DNA from: Derxia gummosa DSM 723
GTDB taxonomy: Bacteria > Pseudomonadota > Gammaproteobacteria > Burkholderiales > Burkholderiaceae_E
Length of the DNA stretch: 64,000 nt
NCBI RefSeq assembly: GCF_000482785.1
Contig: NZ_KI519500.1
Location: forward strand, 1,327-65,326
Direction: 5' to 3'
The notes below the pieces were generated by a model. The model did no database searches and was not told the origin of the DNA. It saw only the letters and a list, made by a program, of their open reading frames with translations. The position numbers were made by a program, and so were the translations under genes. Shown here one piece after another: positions 20,237-29,537 of this stretch (position 1 is the first letter of the stretch; the number at the start of each line of letters is the position of its first letter).

Positions 20237-20512
20237 TCAGGCGGCGCGAAGCATGCCGAGCACCCTGTGCACGGCCGGCGCGTCAAGCCCCCCCTCGGGC
20301 TCGCGCCTCGCGAGAATCAGGTCGAGAAGCTCGTTGTCGGGCAACTCGAACAGCTCGCTCAGTACGGCAACGTCCTCGTCGGACAGCTGCAATTCATGTT
20401 GGTCGAGAAAGCGCGTGATGATCAGGTCGTTCTCGAGCAGACCGCGGCGCGCGCGCCAGCGAAGACGCGCGCGCTTGAGCGGATCGGCCTGATGCTCGAA
20501 CGAGGTGGTCAT
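20237..20512 (-). CDS. sdhE: FAD assembly factor SdhE
   Basis: A 91-residue protein of the SdhE/YgfY family. The hallmark RGxxE motif appears in [18 protein letters not shown], followed by acidic helices ([23 protein letters not shown]). SdhE promotes covalent FAD attachment to the SdhA flavoprotein. The ATG overlaps the sdhB stop codon (ATGA), so it is translationally coupled to succinate dehydrogenase, matching its role. Confidence 0.93.
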   Translation of the reverse strand: MTTSFEHQADPLKRARLRWRARRGLLENDLIITRFLDQHELQLSDEDVAVLSELFELPDNELLDLILARREPEGGLDAPAVHRVLGMLRAA

Positions 20513-21276
20513 CACACCGCGCGCCGGACCATCAGTTCCTTGATCTTGCCGATCGCCTTCGTCGGGTTGAGACCCTTCGGGCAGACGTCGACGCAATTCA
20601 TGATGGTGTGGCAACGGAACAGGCGATACGGATCTTCGAGGTTGTCGAGACGCTCGCTCGTGGCCTGGTCGCGGCTGTCGGCGATGAAACGGTAGGCCTG
20701 GAGCAGGCCGGCGGGACCGACGAACTTGTCGGGGTTCCACCAGAACGACGGGCAGGACGTCGAGCAGCAGGCGCAGAGAATGCACTCGTACACGCCATCG
20801 ATCTCTTCGCGCTCCTCGGGCGACTGGTAGCGTTCCTTTTCGGGCGGCGGGTCGTTGTTGATGAGGTAGGGCTTGATCGAGTGGTACTGCTTGAAGAACT
20901 GCGTCATGTCGACGATGAGGTCGCGAATGACGGGCAGGCCCGGCAACGGCTTCAGCACGATGGGTTCCTGCAGTTCGCGCAGGTTCGTAATGCAGGCGAG
21001 GCCGTTCTTGCCGTTGATGTTCATCGCGTCCGAGCCGCACACGCCTTCGCGGCACGAACGACGGTAGGCGAAGCTGTCATCGACATCGGACTTGATGCGG
21101 GTGAGCGCATCCAGAAGCATCTTGTCCGTCGGCAGCAGCTCGACTTCTAGCTTCTGCATGTACGGACGCTCGTCCTTGTCCGGGTCGTAGCGGTAGATCT
21201 CGAAGCGCACGACGCGCTTGCTGGTGCTGGCGGCGGAGCCGACGGCCGTGAGTTCGCTGGGATTCGTAGCGGTCAT
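20512..21276 (-). CDS. sdhB: Succinate dehydrogenase iron-sulfur subunit
   Basis: A 254-residue subunit with three Fe-S clusters: the [2Fe-2S] ligands in SCREGVCGSDAMNINGKNGLAC, and the [4Fe-4S] and [3Fe-4S] ligands in CILCACCSTSCPSFWW and CHTIMNCVDVCPKGLNP. It passes electrons from FAD to ubiquinone. It has about 15 more N-terminal residues (MTATNPSELTAVGSAAS) than E. coli SdhB. Fourth structural gene of sdhCDAB, 16 bp after sdhA, and coupled to sdhE. Confidence 0.96.
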   Translation of the reverse strand: MTATNPSELTAVGSAASTSKRVVRFEIYRYDPDKDERPYMQKLEVELLPTDKMLLDALTRIKSDVDDSFAYRRSCREGVCGSDAMNINGKNGLACITNLRELQEPIVLKPLPGLPVIRDLIVDMTQFFKQYHSIKPYLINNDPPPEKERYQSPEEREEIDGVYECILCACCSTSCPSFWWNPDKFVGPAGLLQAYRFIADSRDQATSERLDNLEDPYRLFRCHTIMNCVDVCPKGLNPTKAIGKIKELMVRRAV

Positions 21277-21292
21277 GTCCTGTCCCTCTGGC

Positions 21293-23071
21293 TCAGAAAG
21301 TGCGCTTCTTCGGTTGGAAGGTCTCGACGGTCAGCGGCTTCATGTTGACCGGCTTGTAATCGAGACGGTTGCCTTCCGAATAGAACAGCGAGTGCTTGAT
21401 CCAGTTGGCATCGTCGCGCTCGGGATAGTCGTCACGAGCGTGGGCGCCGCGGCTTTCCTGGCGCGCCTCGGCCGAGATGATCGTGGCCTTGGCGGTCTCG
21501 ATGAGGTTGTCGAGTTCGAGGGCTTCGACACGGGCAGTGTTGAAGACCTTCGACTTGTCCTTCACATGCACGTGCATGCGACGCTTATCGAGTTCGAGGA
21601 TCTTCTTGACGCCTTCTTCCAGCAGTTCCTGCTTGCGGAACACGCCGCAATGCGCCTGCATGTCCTTGCGGATCTGGTTGGCGACGTCCTGGACGCGCTC
21701 GCCCGAGCTCGAACCGTCGATGCGCGCGAGACGCGACAGCGGCAGGTCGGCGGCATCGGCCGGCAGGTCCTTGTGAGCCTTGTCCTTGAGGTTCTGCTTG
21801 ACGATGAAATCGCCCGAGGCACGACCGAACACGACCAGGTCGAGCAGCGAGTTCGTGCCGAGGCGGTTCGCGCCGTGCACCGACACGCAGGCGCATTCGC
21901 CGATCGCGTACAGGCCGTTGACGACCTCCGCGTGGTTGCCGTTCTTCGGCACAACGACCTGACCGTAGTAGTTCGTCGGGATGCCGCCCATCTGGTAGTG
22001 GATGGTCGGCACGACCGGGATCGGTTCCTTGATCGGGTCGACGTTCGCGAACTTGAGCGCGATCTCGCGGATCGATGGCAGGCGCTTGAGGATGGTGTCG
22101 GCACCGAGGTGGTCGAGCTTGAGCAGCACGTGATCCTTGTTGGGACCGCAGCCGCGACCTTCCTTGATTTCCTGGTCCATCGAGCGCGAGACGAAGTCGC
22201 GCGGCGCCAGATCCTTCAGCGTCGGCGCGTAGCGCTCCATGAAGCGCTCGCCCTTGTCGTTCAGCAGGATGCCGCCCTCGCCGCGCACGCCTTCGGTGAT
22301 GAGGACGCCTGCGCCGGCCACGCCGGTCGGGTGGAACTGCCAGAACTCCATGTCTTCGAGCGGAATGCCGGCGCGCGCCGCCATGCCCATGCCGTCGCCG
22401 GTGTTGATGAAGGCATTGGTAGACGCGGCCCAGATGCGGCCCGCGCCGCCGGTCGCGAAGATCGTCGCCTTCGCTTCGAGAATCATCACCTCGCCGGTTT
22501 CCATCTCGAGCGCCACGACGCCGACGACATCGCCGGCCTGGTCGCGCACCAGGTCGAGCGCCATCCACTCGACGAAGAACTGGGTACGCGCGCGGACGTT
22601 GCGCTGGTAGAGCGTGTGCAGCAGGGCGTGGCCGGTGCGGTCGGCAGCCGCGCAGGCGCGCTGGACCGGCTTCTCGCCGAAGTTGGCGGTATGGCCGCCG
22701 AACGGACGCTGGTAGATCGTGCCGTCGGAGTTGCGGTCGAACGGCATGCCAAAGTGTTCGAGCTCGTACACGACGTGCGGCGCCTGGCGACACATGAACT
22801 CGATCGCATCCTGGTCGCCGAGGTAGTCCGAACCCTTGACGGTGTCGAACATGTGCCAGTACCAGTTGTCCTCGCTCATGTTGCCGAGCGACGCGCCGAT
22901 GCCACCCTGGGCGGCAACCGTGTGCGAACGGGTCGGGAACACCTTCGAGAGCACCGCGACGTTCAGACCGGCCTCGGCCAGTTGCAGCGAGCAGCGCATG
23001 CCGGAGCCGCCGGCTCCGACGATCACGGCGTCATAGCGACGACGCGGCAGATTCGACTTGATAGAAGCCAT
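21293..23071 (-). CDS. sdhA: Succinate dehydrogenase flavoprotein subunit
   Basis: A 592-residue catalytic subunit. It shows the FAD-binding AVIVGAGGSGMRCSLQLAEAG, the histidine for covalent FAD attachment in FPTRSHTVAAQGG, the capping-domain and substrate region RPFGGHTANFGEKPVQRAC, and catalytic segments QFHPTGVAGAGVLITEGVRGEGG and SVHGANRLGTNSLLDLVVFG. It oxidises succinate to fumarate at the cytoplasmic face of the membrane. The gene lies 3 bp after sdhD and 16 bp before sdhB, in one operon. Confidence 0.97.
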   Translation of the reverse strand: MASIKSNLPRRRYDAVIVGAGGSGMRCSLQLAEAGLNVAVLSKVFPTRSHTVAAQGGIGASLGNMSEDNWYWHMFDTVKGSDYLGDQDAIEFMCRQAPHVVYELEHFGMPFDRNSDGTIYQRPFGGHTANFGEKPVQRACAAADRTGHALLHTLYQRNVRARTQFFVEWMALDLVRDQAGDVVGVVALEMETGEVMILEAKATIFATGGAGRIWAASTNAFINTGDGMGMAARAGIPLEDMEFWQFHPTGVAGAGVLITEGVRGEGGILLNDKGERFMERYAPTLKDLAPRDFVSRSMDQEIKEGRGCGPNKDHVLLKLDHLGADTILKRLPSIREIALKFANVDPIKEPIPVVPTIHYQMGGIPTNYYGQVVVPKNGNHAEVVNGLYAIGECACVSVHGANRLGTNSLLDLVVFGRASGDFIVKQNLKDKAHKDLPADAADLPLSRLARIDGSSSGERVQDVANQIRKDMQAHCGVFRKQELLEEGVKKILELDKRRMHVHVKDKSKVFNTARVEALELDNLIETAKATIISAEARQESRGAHARDDYPERDDANWIKHSLFYSEGNRLDYKPVNMKPLTVETFQPKKRTF

Positions 23072-23074
23072 TTC

Positions 23075-23452
23075 TTAGATTCCCCACAGGATCTGCGCCG
23101 CGTACACGACGGAGATGATCAGCCAGATGATCGTCAGGACTTGCAGCGTCAGCCGGATGCCGGCCGGCTTGACGTAGTCCATCCAGATGTCGCGAACGCC
23201 GATCCAGGCGTGATAGGCGAGCGCGAAGATTGCGATCAGGGCGAGGATCTTGCCGAGCGGGAAACCGAACAGCGTCCAGTTGAACAGGCCGACCCAGTCC
23301 GCGTACTGCATCGGCGCGGGCGCGATGAGCAGGCCGACGAACAGGACGAGGGTGTAAATCAGCATCACGATTGCCGTAATGCGCTGCGCAAGCCAGTCCT
23401 TGAGACCGTAATGCGCGCCGACGACGAGACGCTTCGAACCGACGTTGGCCAT
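23075..23452 (-). CDS. sdhD: Succinate dehydrogenase membrane anchor subunit
   Basis: A 125-residue protein with three hydrophobic helices (ITAIVMLIYTLVLFVGLLIA, ILALIAIFALAYHAWIGV, LTLQVLTIIWLIISVVYAA). The heme-ligand histidine region AYHAWIGVRDIWMDYVK and the quinone-site W/R region near the N-terminus (GLKDWLAQRITA) fit SdhD. The start MANVGSKRLVVG lies 2 bp after the sdhC stop. Confidence 0.92.
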   Translation of the reverse strand: MANVGSKRLVVGAHYGLKDWLAQRITAIVMLIYTLVLFVGLLIAPAPMQYADWVGLFNWTLFGFPLGKILALIAIFALAYHAWIGVRDIWMDYVKPAGIRLTLQVLTIIWLIISVVYAAQILWGI

Positions 23453-23454
23453 GA

Positions 23455-23871
23455 TCAGAACACTCCGAAAATCTTGAGCGCCACCAGGACGGTGAGCGCG
23501 ATGCTGACGGCGAAGACGGCGGCCGCGCTCTTGCGCGACGATTCCTTGTCGATGCCCACGTGCAGGTCGAGCAGCAGGTAGCGCACGCCGGCGCACATGT
23601 GATGCAGATAGCCCCAGGACAAGACCAGCAGGATCAGCTTGACGATCGGGCCACTGGCGATTTCACGGTAAGCCTCGAAGCTGAGTTCGGACGTCAGACT
23701 CTTTTCGAAGAGCGGCAGGAGAACAACGGGCAGCGCCAGGAACAACATCGCGCCGGTAATCCGGTGCAGGATGGAAAGGCGCCCTGCGAGAGGAAGCCGG
23801 TACTTGGAGATGTCGGAAACATGGATGTTCCGAAACTCCGGTCGTTGTCGGGATGTTGTTGCCTCTGCCAT
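23455..23871 (-). CDS. sdhC: Succinate dehydrogenase cytochrome b556 subunit
   Basis: A 138-residue membrane subunit. It has the conserved LSILHRITGAML quinone/heme region near the first helix and the heme-ligand segment SWGYLHHMCAGVRYLLLDLH. Three helices are apparent. It is the first gene of sdhCDAB-sdhE. A weak sigma70-like pair (TTGGTG, 17 nt, CACAAT) can be found in the 140 bp before it, but the upstream gntR gene has the same orientation and read-through is possible. Confidence 0.93.
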   Translation of the reverse strand: MAEATTSRQRPEFRNIHVSDISKYRLPLAGRLSILHRITGAMLFLALPVVLLPLFEKSLTSELSFEAYREIASGPIVKLILLVLSWGYLHHMCAGVRYLLLDLHVGIDKESSRKSAAAVFAVSIALTVLVALKIFGVF

Positions 23872-24011
23872 GGGATGCCTCAGCGGATTTGTGTGTAGTG
23901 AAAAGTTTTGAACCGCGCCCCTGCCGGAACAGCTAGCTATTGTGTCGAATTTTCGGCGCTGCACCAAACGGCGCTGACGCCGCTCAATCCGACGACGCGA
24001 TCATCGCCACA

Positions 24012-24824
24012 TCAACTGACTTCGTTGTGGTAGTGGTGCTCTCGTGTGACATACAGACCGCGCCGAAATTCCACCGGCCGATCCAGATAGGTGTAGGCGA
24101 TCCGCTCAATCAGCAGCAGCGGCGCCCCCACCTCCACACCCAATGACTGCGCGCTGCCCGCATCCGCCGAGACCGCCTTCAGTCGCTCGTCGGCACGCAC
24201 CATGCGCGTGCCGTACTCCTTCTCGAAGAGGCCGTAGAGCGGCCCCTTGTAGCCGGTGAGCTTGTCGGCCGTCAGGCCGCGAAAGATGGATCCGGGAAGC
24301 CAGATTTCGTCGAGCACGCCCGGCCGGTCATTGATGGACAGCAACCGGCGGAGTTGCACCACGCTCTCCCCCACCTTGAGATCGAGCTGACGCGCCACGT
24401 CGGCCGGCGCGCGCAGGCGACGGCAATCGAGGATGTCCGACTGCGTGGTAAGCGCGCGGCCGTCATCCGCCATCAGTCGCATGAACTTGAAACCCTTGCG
24501 CGGCTCGTCGTTGTGCGATGCAACAAAGGTCCCCTTGCCCTGGCGGCGGACGACGAGGTTCTCCTTGGCGAGTTCGTCGATGGCCTTGCGCACCGTGCCC
24601 TGCGACACCCGGAACCGCGCCGCCAGCTCCATTTCGGACGGAATGACCTCTCCCGGCTTCCACTCCCCCGCCTCCAGGCTTTGCGTGAGCAGGGACTTGA
24701 TCTGCTGATAGAGCGGAAGGAACTGCGCCGCGCCATCGGGACGGACGGCGCCCGATGAACCGGCGGAGCCGCCGTCGGCGCCCGCGGGGGCGCTCAATCC
24801 GAAGGTATTGGTCTTGGGGGGCAT
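24012..24824 (-). CDS. GntR-family transcriptional regulator, HutC (UTRA) subfamily
   Basis: A 270-residue regulator. Residues about 38-110 are the GntR winged helix (PLYQQIKSLLTQSLEAGEWKPGEVIPSEMELAARFRVSQGTVRKAIDELAKENLVVRRQGKGTFV). The rest is a UTRA effector domain (SVVQLRRLLSINDRPGVLDEIWLPG, GAPLLLIERIAYTYLDRPVEFRRGLYV). HutC-type proteins sense small metabolites. It lies between sdh and mdh, and an 18-bp palindrome sits 53 bp upstream of its start, so it probably regulates itself, mdh and perhaps the sdh operon. The effector, perhaps a TCA intermediate, is inferred only from context. The start MPPKTNTFG is chosen since the upstream in-frame part lacks domain similarity and overlaps the operator. 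Confidence 0.88.
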   Translation of the reverse strand: MPPKTNTFGLSAPAGADGGSAGSSGAVRPDGAAQFLPLYQQIKSLLTQSLEAGEWKPGEVIPSEMELAARFRVSQGTVRKAIDELAKENLVVRRQGKGTFVASHNDEPRKGFKFMRLMADDGRALTTQSDILDCRRLRAPADVARQLDLKVGESVVQLRRLLSINDRPGVLDEIWLPGSIFRGLTADKLTGYKGPLYGLFEKEYGTRMVRADERLKAVSADAGSAQSLGVEVGAPLLLIERIAYTYLDRPVEFRRGLYVTREHHYHNEVS

Positions 24825-24877
24825 GCGCGGATTCTTCCACACCGCTTCCGGCAGCGTCCAGCCGACACATGAGTCAG

Positions 24878-24895
24878 ATGTCTTATATAAGACAT
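24878..24895. promoter_or_regulatory. 18-bp perfect palindrome, probable GntR operator
   Basis: ATGTCTTATATAAGACAT reads the same on both strands. It is unusually AT-rich for this window and lies in the gntR-mdh divergent intergenic region. On the minus strand its TATAAG core could be the -10 of the gntR promoter, implying autorepression. The GTCTTATATAAGAC core is compatible with sites of GntR/HutC proteins. Confidence 0.8.
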
Positions 24896-24902
24896 AAGAT
24901 GA

Positions 24903-24931
24903 TTGACGCATGAAAACCCAACACCTAGACT
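24903..24931 (+). promoter_or_regulatory. Probable sigma70 promoter of mdh
   Basis: TTGACG at 24903-24908 and TAGACT at 24926-24931 are separated by 17 bp. Transcription would start near 24938, leaving a leader of about 205 nt before mdh. The operator palindrome lies just upstream, centred near -51, so the regulator could affect this promoter too. Confidence 0.5.
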
Positions 24932-25144
24932 GCAAGGCATCCGACGCGGTGCGGCGGACTTAGAATTGCGGCGGCAACGCACGGCCGGGAATTTCAGGTA
25001 CCGGGACTCAAGGCAAGTCCTCCCGGGCACACGGTTCCGGCCGGCTTCGGCTTCCGCGACCGTTCATGCGCCCGTCAGGTTGTGGCGGGATTGAAGGGCG
25101 GCCCGAAGCGGCGTCCCCCTGATCCATCACTTCCGGAGAACCTC

Positions 25145-26131
25145 ATGACCAAACCCGCCATGCGCGTCGCCGTTACCGGCGCTGCCGGCCAGATCGGCTA
25201 CTCGCTGCTGTTCCGCATTGCCTCGGGCGAAATGCTCGGCAAGGACCAGCCCGTCATCCTCCAGCTGCTGGAGATCCCGGACGAGAAGGCCCAGAAGGCG
25301 CTCAAGGGCGTGATCATGGAAGTGGAAGACTGCGCCTTCCCGCTGCTCCAGGAGATCACCGCGCACAGCGACCCGATGACCGCCTTCAAGGACATCGACG
25401 TCGCCCTGCTCGTCGGCGCCCGCCCGCGCGGCCCCGGCATGGAGCGCAAGGACCTGCTGTCGGCCAACGCCCAGATCTTCACGGCCCAGGGCAAGGCGCT
25501 GAACGCCGTCGCCAAGCGCACGGTCAAGGTTCTCGTCGTCGGCAATCCGGCCAACACCAACGCCTACATCGCGATGAAGTCGGCGCCGGACCTGCCCAAG
25601 GAAAACTTCACCGCCATGCTGCGCCTCGACCACAACCGTGGCCTGTCGCAACTGGCCACCAAGGCCGGCGTCGCCGTCGCCGACATCAAGACCTTCACGG
25701 TCTGGGGCAACCACTCGCCCACGATGTACGCCGACTACCGCTTCGCCACAGTGGGCGGCAAGTCGCTGAAGGACATGATCAACGACCAGGACTGGAACGC
25801 GAACGTGTTCCTGCCGACCGTCGGCAAGCGCGGCGCCGCGATCATCGACGCGCGCGGCCTGTCGTCGGCTGCCTCGGCCGCCAACGCCGCCATCGACCAC
25901 ATCCGCGACTGGGTGCTCGGCACCAACGGCGAGTGGGTCACGATGGGCATCCCGTCGGACGGCTCCTACGGCATCCCCGAAGGCACGATGTTCGGCTTCC
26001 CGGTCACCTGCGCCGACGGCAAGTACACGATCGTCCAGGGCCTGCCCATCGACGAGTTCTCGCAAGCCTGCATCAACAAGACGCTGGCCGAACTCGAAGA
26101 AGAAAAGGCCGGCGTCGCTCACCTGCTGTGA
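25145..26131 (+). CDS. mdh: Malate dehydrogenase
   Basis: A 328-residue NAD-dependent malate dehydrogenase of the cytosolic/MDH-I type. It shows the Rossmann motif [21 protein letters not shown], the substrate-binding [28 protein letters not shown], the catalytic segment [15 protein letters not shown] and [12 protein letters not shown] with the catalytic histidine. It interconverts malate and oxaloacetate. A GGAGA site precedes the ATG, and a strong intrinsic terminator follows the stop. Confidence 0.96.
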   Translation: MTKPAMRVAVTGAAGQIGYSLLFRIASGEMLGKDQPVILQLLEIPDEKAQKALKGVIMEVEDCAFPLLQEITAHSDPMTAFKDIDVALLVGARPRGPGMERKDLLSANAQIFTAQGKALNAVAKRTVKVLVVGNPANTNAYIAMKSAPDLPKENFTAMLRLDHNRGLSQLATKAGVAVADIKTFTVWGNHSPTMYADYRFATVGGKSLKDMINDQDWNANVFLPTVGKRGAAIIDARGLSSAASAANAAIDHIRDWVLGTNGEWVTMGIPSDGSYGIPEGTMFGFPVTCADGKYTIVQGLPIDEFSQACINKTLAELEEEKAGVAHLL

Positions 26132-26155
26132 GCCTGACCCGAGCCTGAGCAGTGC

Positions 26156-26188
26156 AAAGCCGAGGACTTCGAGCCCTCGGCTTTTTTT
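26156..26188 (+). terminator. Intrinsic terminator after mdh
   Basis: A 10-bp stem (AAAGCCGAGG, 9-nt loop, CCTCGGCTTT) with a seven-T run at 26182-26188, 25 bp after the mdh stop. This is a textbook factor-independent terminator that separates mdh from the following gene. Confidence 0.93.
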
Positions 26189-26233
26189 AAACCCGAATTT
26201 CCCGAAAAGTCGTCAGAAGCGCGTCAGCCACGC

Positions 26234-27241
26234 ATGAATCTGCATCCCGGTCATGTCCTGTACGACGGCGAGCATGCCGATCGCATCCGTCTCCCGGTCT
26301 GCGATCACTACGCGGGCAGCGAAAAGCTGATCCGCAAATCGCTCGCCCTGCAGGCCCAGCTGGCCGTGGCCCAAAAGGCGACTTTCGACATCACCTTCGA
26401 TTGCGAGGACGGCGCCGCCGCCGGTCGCGAGACCGAGCAGGCAGCCCTCGTCGCCACCCTGCTGCAAGACCCCGCCAACCTCTTCGACCGCTGCGGCGTG
26501 CGCGTGCACGACCCGCGTCACGCGGCGCTCGACGAGGAGCTCGACATCATCGTCGGGCGTGCCGGCCAACGGGTCGCCTACGTCACCTTCCCCAAGCTCC
26601 ACGACGCCGCCGAGGCGCATGACTGCGTCGCACGCCTCAATGCCGTGGCCGACCGCCACGGCATCGCGCGCCGCATCCCGGCGCATGTGCTGATCGAGAC
26701 CCACGGCGCGCTGCGCGAGGTGTTCGACATCGCGGCCGTGCCGCAGATCGAATGCCTCTCCTTCGGGCTGATGGACTTCGTCTCGGCGCATCACGGCGCG
26801 ATCCCCGATGCCGCGATGACCTCGCCCGGCCAGTTCGACCATCCGCTCGTGCGTCGGGCCAAGGTCGAGATCGCCGCCGCGTGCCATGCCTTCGGCAAGG
26901 TCGCCTCGCACAACGTCACGACCGACTTCGGCGACACCGAAGCCGCGCGCGCCGATGCGCGCCGTGCCTCGCGCGAGTTCGGCTACACGCGCATGTGGAG
27001 CATCCATCCGTCGCAGATCGCCTCCATCGTCGGCGCCTTCGCGCCCGCGCCGGAAGCGGTGGAGGAAGCCGCCGACATCCTGCTCGCCGCCCAGGCCGCG
27101 CAATGGGGTCCGACCCAGCGCGCGGGGCGCCTGCATGACCGGGCGAGCTACCGCTACTACTGGGAAGTTTTGCAGCAGGCCGCGCTGGTCGGCGCGGCCT
27201 TGCCCGAGCGAGCGCGATCCGCGTTCTTCGCCTCGGCCTGA
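26234..27241 (+). CDS. HpcH/HpaI aldolase/citrate lyase family protein (CitE-like)
   Basis: A 335-residue TIM-barrel lyase. Family motifs are FDITFDCEDGAAAG (metal-binding acidic cluster), CVRVHDPRH-like GVRVHDPRH, YVTFPKLHDAAEA, VLIETHGALREV and the C-terminal MWSIHPSQIASI. The family cleaves (S)-citryl-CoA, malyl-CoA or similar 3-hydroxyacyl-CoA thioesters. The substrate here is unknown. It lacks citrate-lyase alpha and gamma genes nearby, so it is not a normal citrate lyase. It is placed directly in front of prpB, 27 bp upstream, suggesting co-transcription with propionate catabolism. Confidence 0.85.
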   Translation: MNLHPGHVLYDGEHADRIRLPVCDHYAGSEKLIRKSLALQAQLAVAQKATFDITFDCEDGAAAGRETEQAALVATLLQDPANLFDRCGVRVHDPRHAALDEELDIIVGRAGQRVAYVTFPKLHDAAEAHDCVARLNAVADRHGIARRIPAHVLIETHGALREVFDIAAVPQIECLSFGLMDFVSAHHGAIPDAAMTSPGQFDHPLVRRAKVEIAAACHAFGKVASHNVTTDFGDTEAARADARRASREFGYTRMWSIHPSQIASIVGAFAPAPEAVEEAADILLAAQAAQWGPTQRAGRLHDRASYRYYWEVLQQAALVGAALPERARSAFFASA

Positions 27242-27268
27242 AGTCCTCTCTATCGAAGGAGACGCAAC

Positions 27269-28159
27269 ATGACCACCCCGTCCGCCGGCGCCCTGTTCCG
27301 CAAGGCGCTTGCCGAAGAAAAGCCGCTGCAAGTCATCGGCGCCATCAACGCCAACCACGCCCTGCTCGCCAAGCGCGCCGGCTTCCACGCGATTTACCTG
27401 TCGGGCGGCGGTGTCGCCGCCGGCTCGCTCGGTCTGCCCGACCTCGGCATCAGCAACCTCGACGATGTGCTGACCGACGTGCGCCGCATCACCGACGTGT
27501 GCGACCTGCCGCTGCTGGTCGACGTCGATACCGGTTTCGGCTCCAGCGCCTTCAACGTCGCCCGCACGACCAAGACGCTCATCAAGGCCGGCGCCGGCGC
27601 GATGCACATCGAGGACCAAGTCGGCGCCAAGCGCTGCGGCCATCGTCCCAACAAGGAAATCGTCAGCCTGCAGGAGATGGTCGACCGCGTGAAGGCGGCC
27701 GTCGACGCGCGCACCGACCCCGACTTCGTGATCATGGCGCGCACCGACGCGCTCGCCGTCGAGGGCCTGGAGTCGGCCATCGAACGCGCGATCGCCTGCG
27801 TCGAAGCCGGCGCCGACGCGATCTTCCCCGAGGCCATGACGGAACTCGGCATGTACAAGCAGTTCGCGGCCCAGGTGAAGGTGCCGGTGCTCGCGAACAT
27901 CACCGAATTCGGCTCGACCCCGCTCTACACGGTTGACGAGCTGCGCGACGCGGACGTGAGCATCGTGCTCTACCCCCTCTCGGCATTCCGCGCCGCCAAC
28001 AAGGCCGCGGAGACGGTCTACAACGCGGTTCGCAAGGAAGGCACGCAAAAGAACGTCGTGCCGACCATGCAGACCCGCATGGAGCTGTACGACGTGATCG
28101 GCTACCACGCCTTCGAGCAGAAGCTCGACGCGCTGTTCGCGAAGGCCAAGGAAAAGTAA
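27269..28159 (+). CDS. prpB: 2-methylisocitrate lyase
   Basis: A 296-residue member of the isocitrate lyase/PEP mutase family. The signature loop [12 protein letters not shown] contains the catalytic cysteine, and [14 protein letters not shown] and [22 protein letters not shown] supply metal and substrate ligands. It splits (2S,3R)-2-methylisocitrate into pyruvate and succinate, the last step of the 2-methylcitrate cycle. A GGAG site precedes the start. It begins prpB-prpC-acnD-prpF. Confidence 0.95.
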   Translation: MTTPSAGALFRKALAEEKPLQVIGAINANHALLAKRAGFHAIYLSGGGVAAGSLGLPDLGISNLDDVLTDVRRITDVCDLPLLVDVDTGFGSSAFNVARTTKTLIKAGAGAMHIEDQVGAKRCGHRPNKEIVSLQEMVDRVKAAVDARTDPDFVIMARTDALAVEGLESAIERAIACVEAGADAIFPEAMTELGMYKQFAAQVKVPVLANITEFGSTPLYTVDELRDADVSIVLYPLSAFRAANKAAETVYNAVRKEGTQKNVVPTMQTRMELYDVIGYHAFEQKLDALFAKAKEK

Positions 28160-28250
28160 GGCGCGCGTCCCTCCCGTACCACCCTCACACAGCACGGCGC
28201 TGTCGCCGGAGAGGGCGACGCGCCAAGCCATACCTTGAAGAGGAAATGCC

Positions 28251-29405
28251 ATGAGTGAACAAGCCACGACCCCGGGCTTCAAGCCCAAGAAGTCCGTCGC
28301 CCTGTCGGGTACCGCCGCCGGCAACACCGCGCTGTGCACGGTCGGCCGCACGGGCAATGACCTGGCCTACCGCGGCTACGACATCCTCGACCTGGCCACG
28401 ACCAGCGAGTTCGAGGAAATCGCCTACCTGCTCGTCCACGGCAAGCTGCCGACCGTCGCCGAACTGACCGGCTACAAGGCCAAGCTCAAGGCGCTGCGCG
28501 GCATCCCCGCTGGCGTGAAGACCGCGCTCGAACAGCTGCCGCCGTCGGCCCACCCGATGGACGTGATGCGCACCGGCGTGTCGGTGCTCGGCTGCCTTGC
28601 CCCCGAGAAGGATGACCACAACCATCCGGGCGCCCGCGACATCGCCGACAAGCTCATCGCCTCGCTCGGCTCGATGCTGCTGTACTGGTACCACTTCAGC
28701 CACAACGGCAAGCGCATCGACGTCGAGACGGAAGACGACTCGGTGGGCGGCCATTTCCTGCACCTGCTGCACGGCAAGACGCCGGACGAGCAATGGGTGA
28801 AGGCGATGCACACCTCGCTCATCCTCTACGCCGAGCACGAGTTCAATGCGTCCACGTTCACCGGCCGCGTCATCGCCGGCACGGGCTCGGACATCTACTC
28901 GGCCATCACCGGCGCGATCGGCGCCCTGCGTGGCCCGAAGCACGGCGGCGCGAACGAAGTGGCCTTCGAGATCCAGAAGCGCTACGACTCGCCCGACGAA
29001 GCCGAGGCCGACATCCGTGCCCGCGTCGAGCGCAAGGAAGTCGTGATCGGCTTCGGCCACCCGGTCTATACCGTCAGCGACCCGCGCAACAAGGTGATCA
29101 AGCAGGTCGCGCATGACCTGTCGAAGGCCCAGGCGAACACCAAGATGTACGACATCGCCGAGCGCCTCGAATCGGTGATGTGGGAAGTCAAGAAGATGTT
29201 CCCGAACCTCGACTGGTTCAGCGCGGTCAGCTACCACATGATGGGCGTGCCGACCGCCATGTTCACGCCGCTGTTCGTCATCGCGCGCATGACCGGCTGG
29301 AGCGCCCACATCATCGAACAGCGCATCGACGGCAAGATCATCCGCCCGAGCGCGAACTACGTCGGTCCGGAAGACCAGAAGTTCGTGCCCATCAGCGAGC
29401 GCTGA
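28251..29405 (+). CDS. prpC: 2-methylcitrate synthase
   Basis: A 384-residue citrate-synthase-family enzyme without the N-terminal beta domain seen in GltA. Catalytic segments are [37 protein letters not shown] and [19 protein letters not shown]; the [10 protein letters not shown] form is typical of 2-methylcitrate synthases. It condenses propionyl-CoA with oxaloacetate. An AAGAGGAA site precedes the ATG. It lies 91 bp after prpB and before acnD. Confidence 0.95.
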   Translation: MSEQATTPGFKPKKSVALSGTAAGNTALCTVGRTGNDLAYRGYDILDLATTSEFEEIAYLLVHGKLPTVAELTGYKAKLKALRGIPAGVKTALEQLPPSAHPMDVMRTGVSVLGCLAPEKDDHNHPGARDIADKLIASLGSMLLYWYHFSHNGKRIDVETEDDSVGGHFLHLLHGKTPDEQWVKAMHTSLILYAEHEFNASTFTGRVIAGTGSDIYSAITGAIGALRGPKHGGANEVAFEIQKRYDSPDEAEADIRARVERKEVVIGFGHPVYTVSDPRNKVIKQVAHDLSKAQANTKMYDIAERLESVMWEVKKMFPNLDWFSAVSYHMMGVPTAMFTPLFVIARMTGWSAHIIEQRIDGKIIRPSANYVGPEDQKFVPISER

Positions 29406-29537
29406 TGCGTGACGGCCGGCGCTCCCTCAGCGGAGCCCGGCCCGCGACGGCGGCCTGCAACGGGCCGCCCTCCCCTGCGGGCGGCTGAAAGCGCTTGCAA
29501 GCCCTTCCCGCCCGACCCCTTCCCCGGATTCGCCGTC

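Larger units (their letters stand above)
24825..25144. other. Divergent gntR/mdh regulatory region
   Basis: 320 bp without a gene. It contains the 18-bp palindrome, the probable mdh promoter and a leader of about 205 nt ahead of mdh. No riboswitch or leader peptide was recognised in the leader. Confidence 0.6.

Noticed and set aside
26234-27241. Assignment of the CitE-like gene as citrate lyase subunit beta.
   Set aside because: There are no citrate lyase alpha, gamma or ligase genes nearby. A general HpcH/HpaI-family label is safer.
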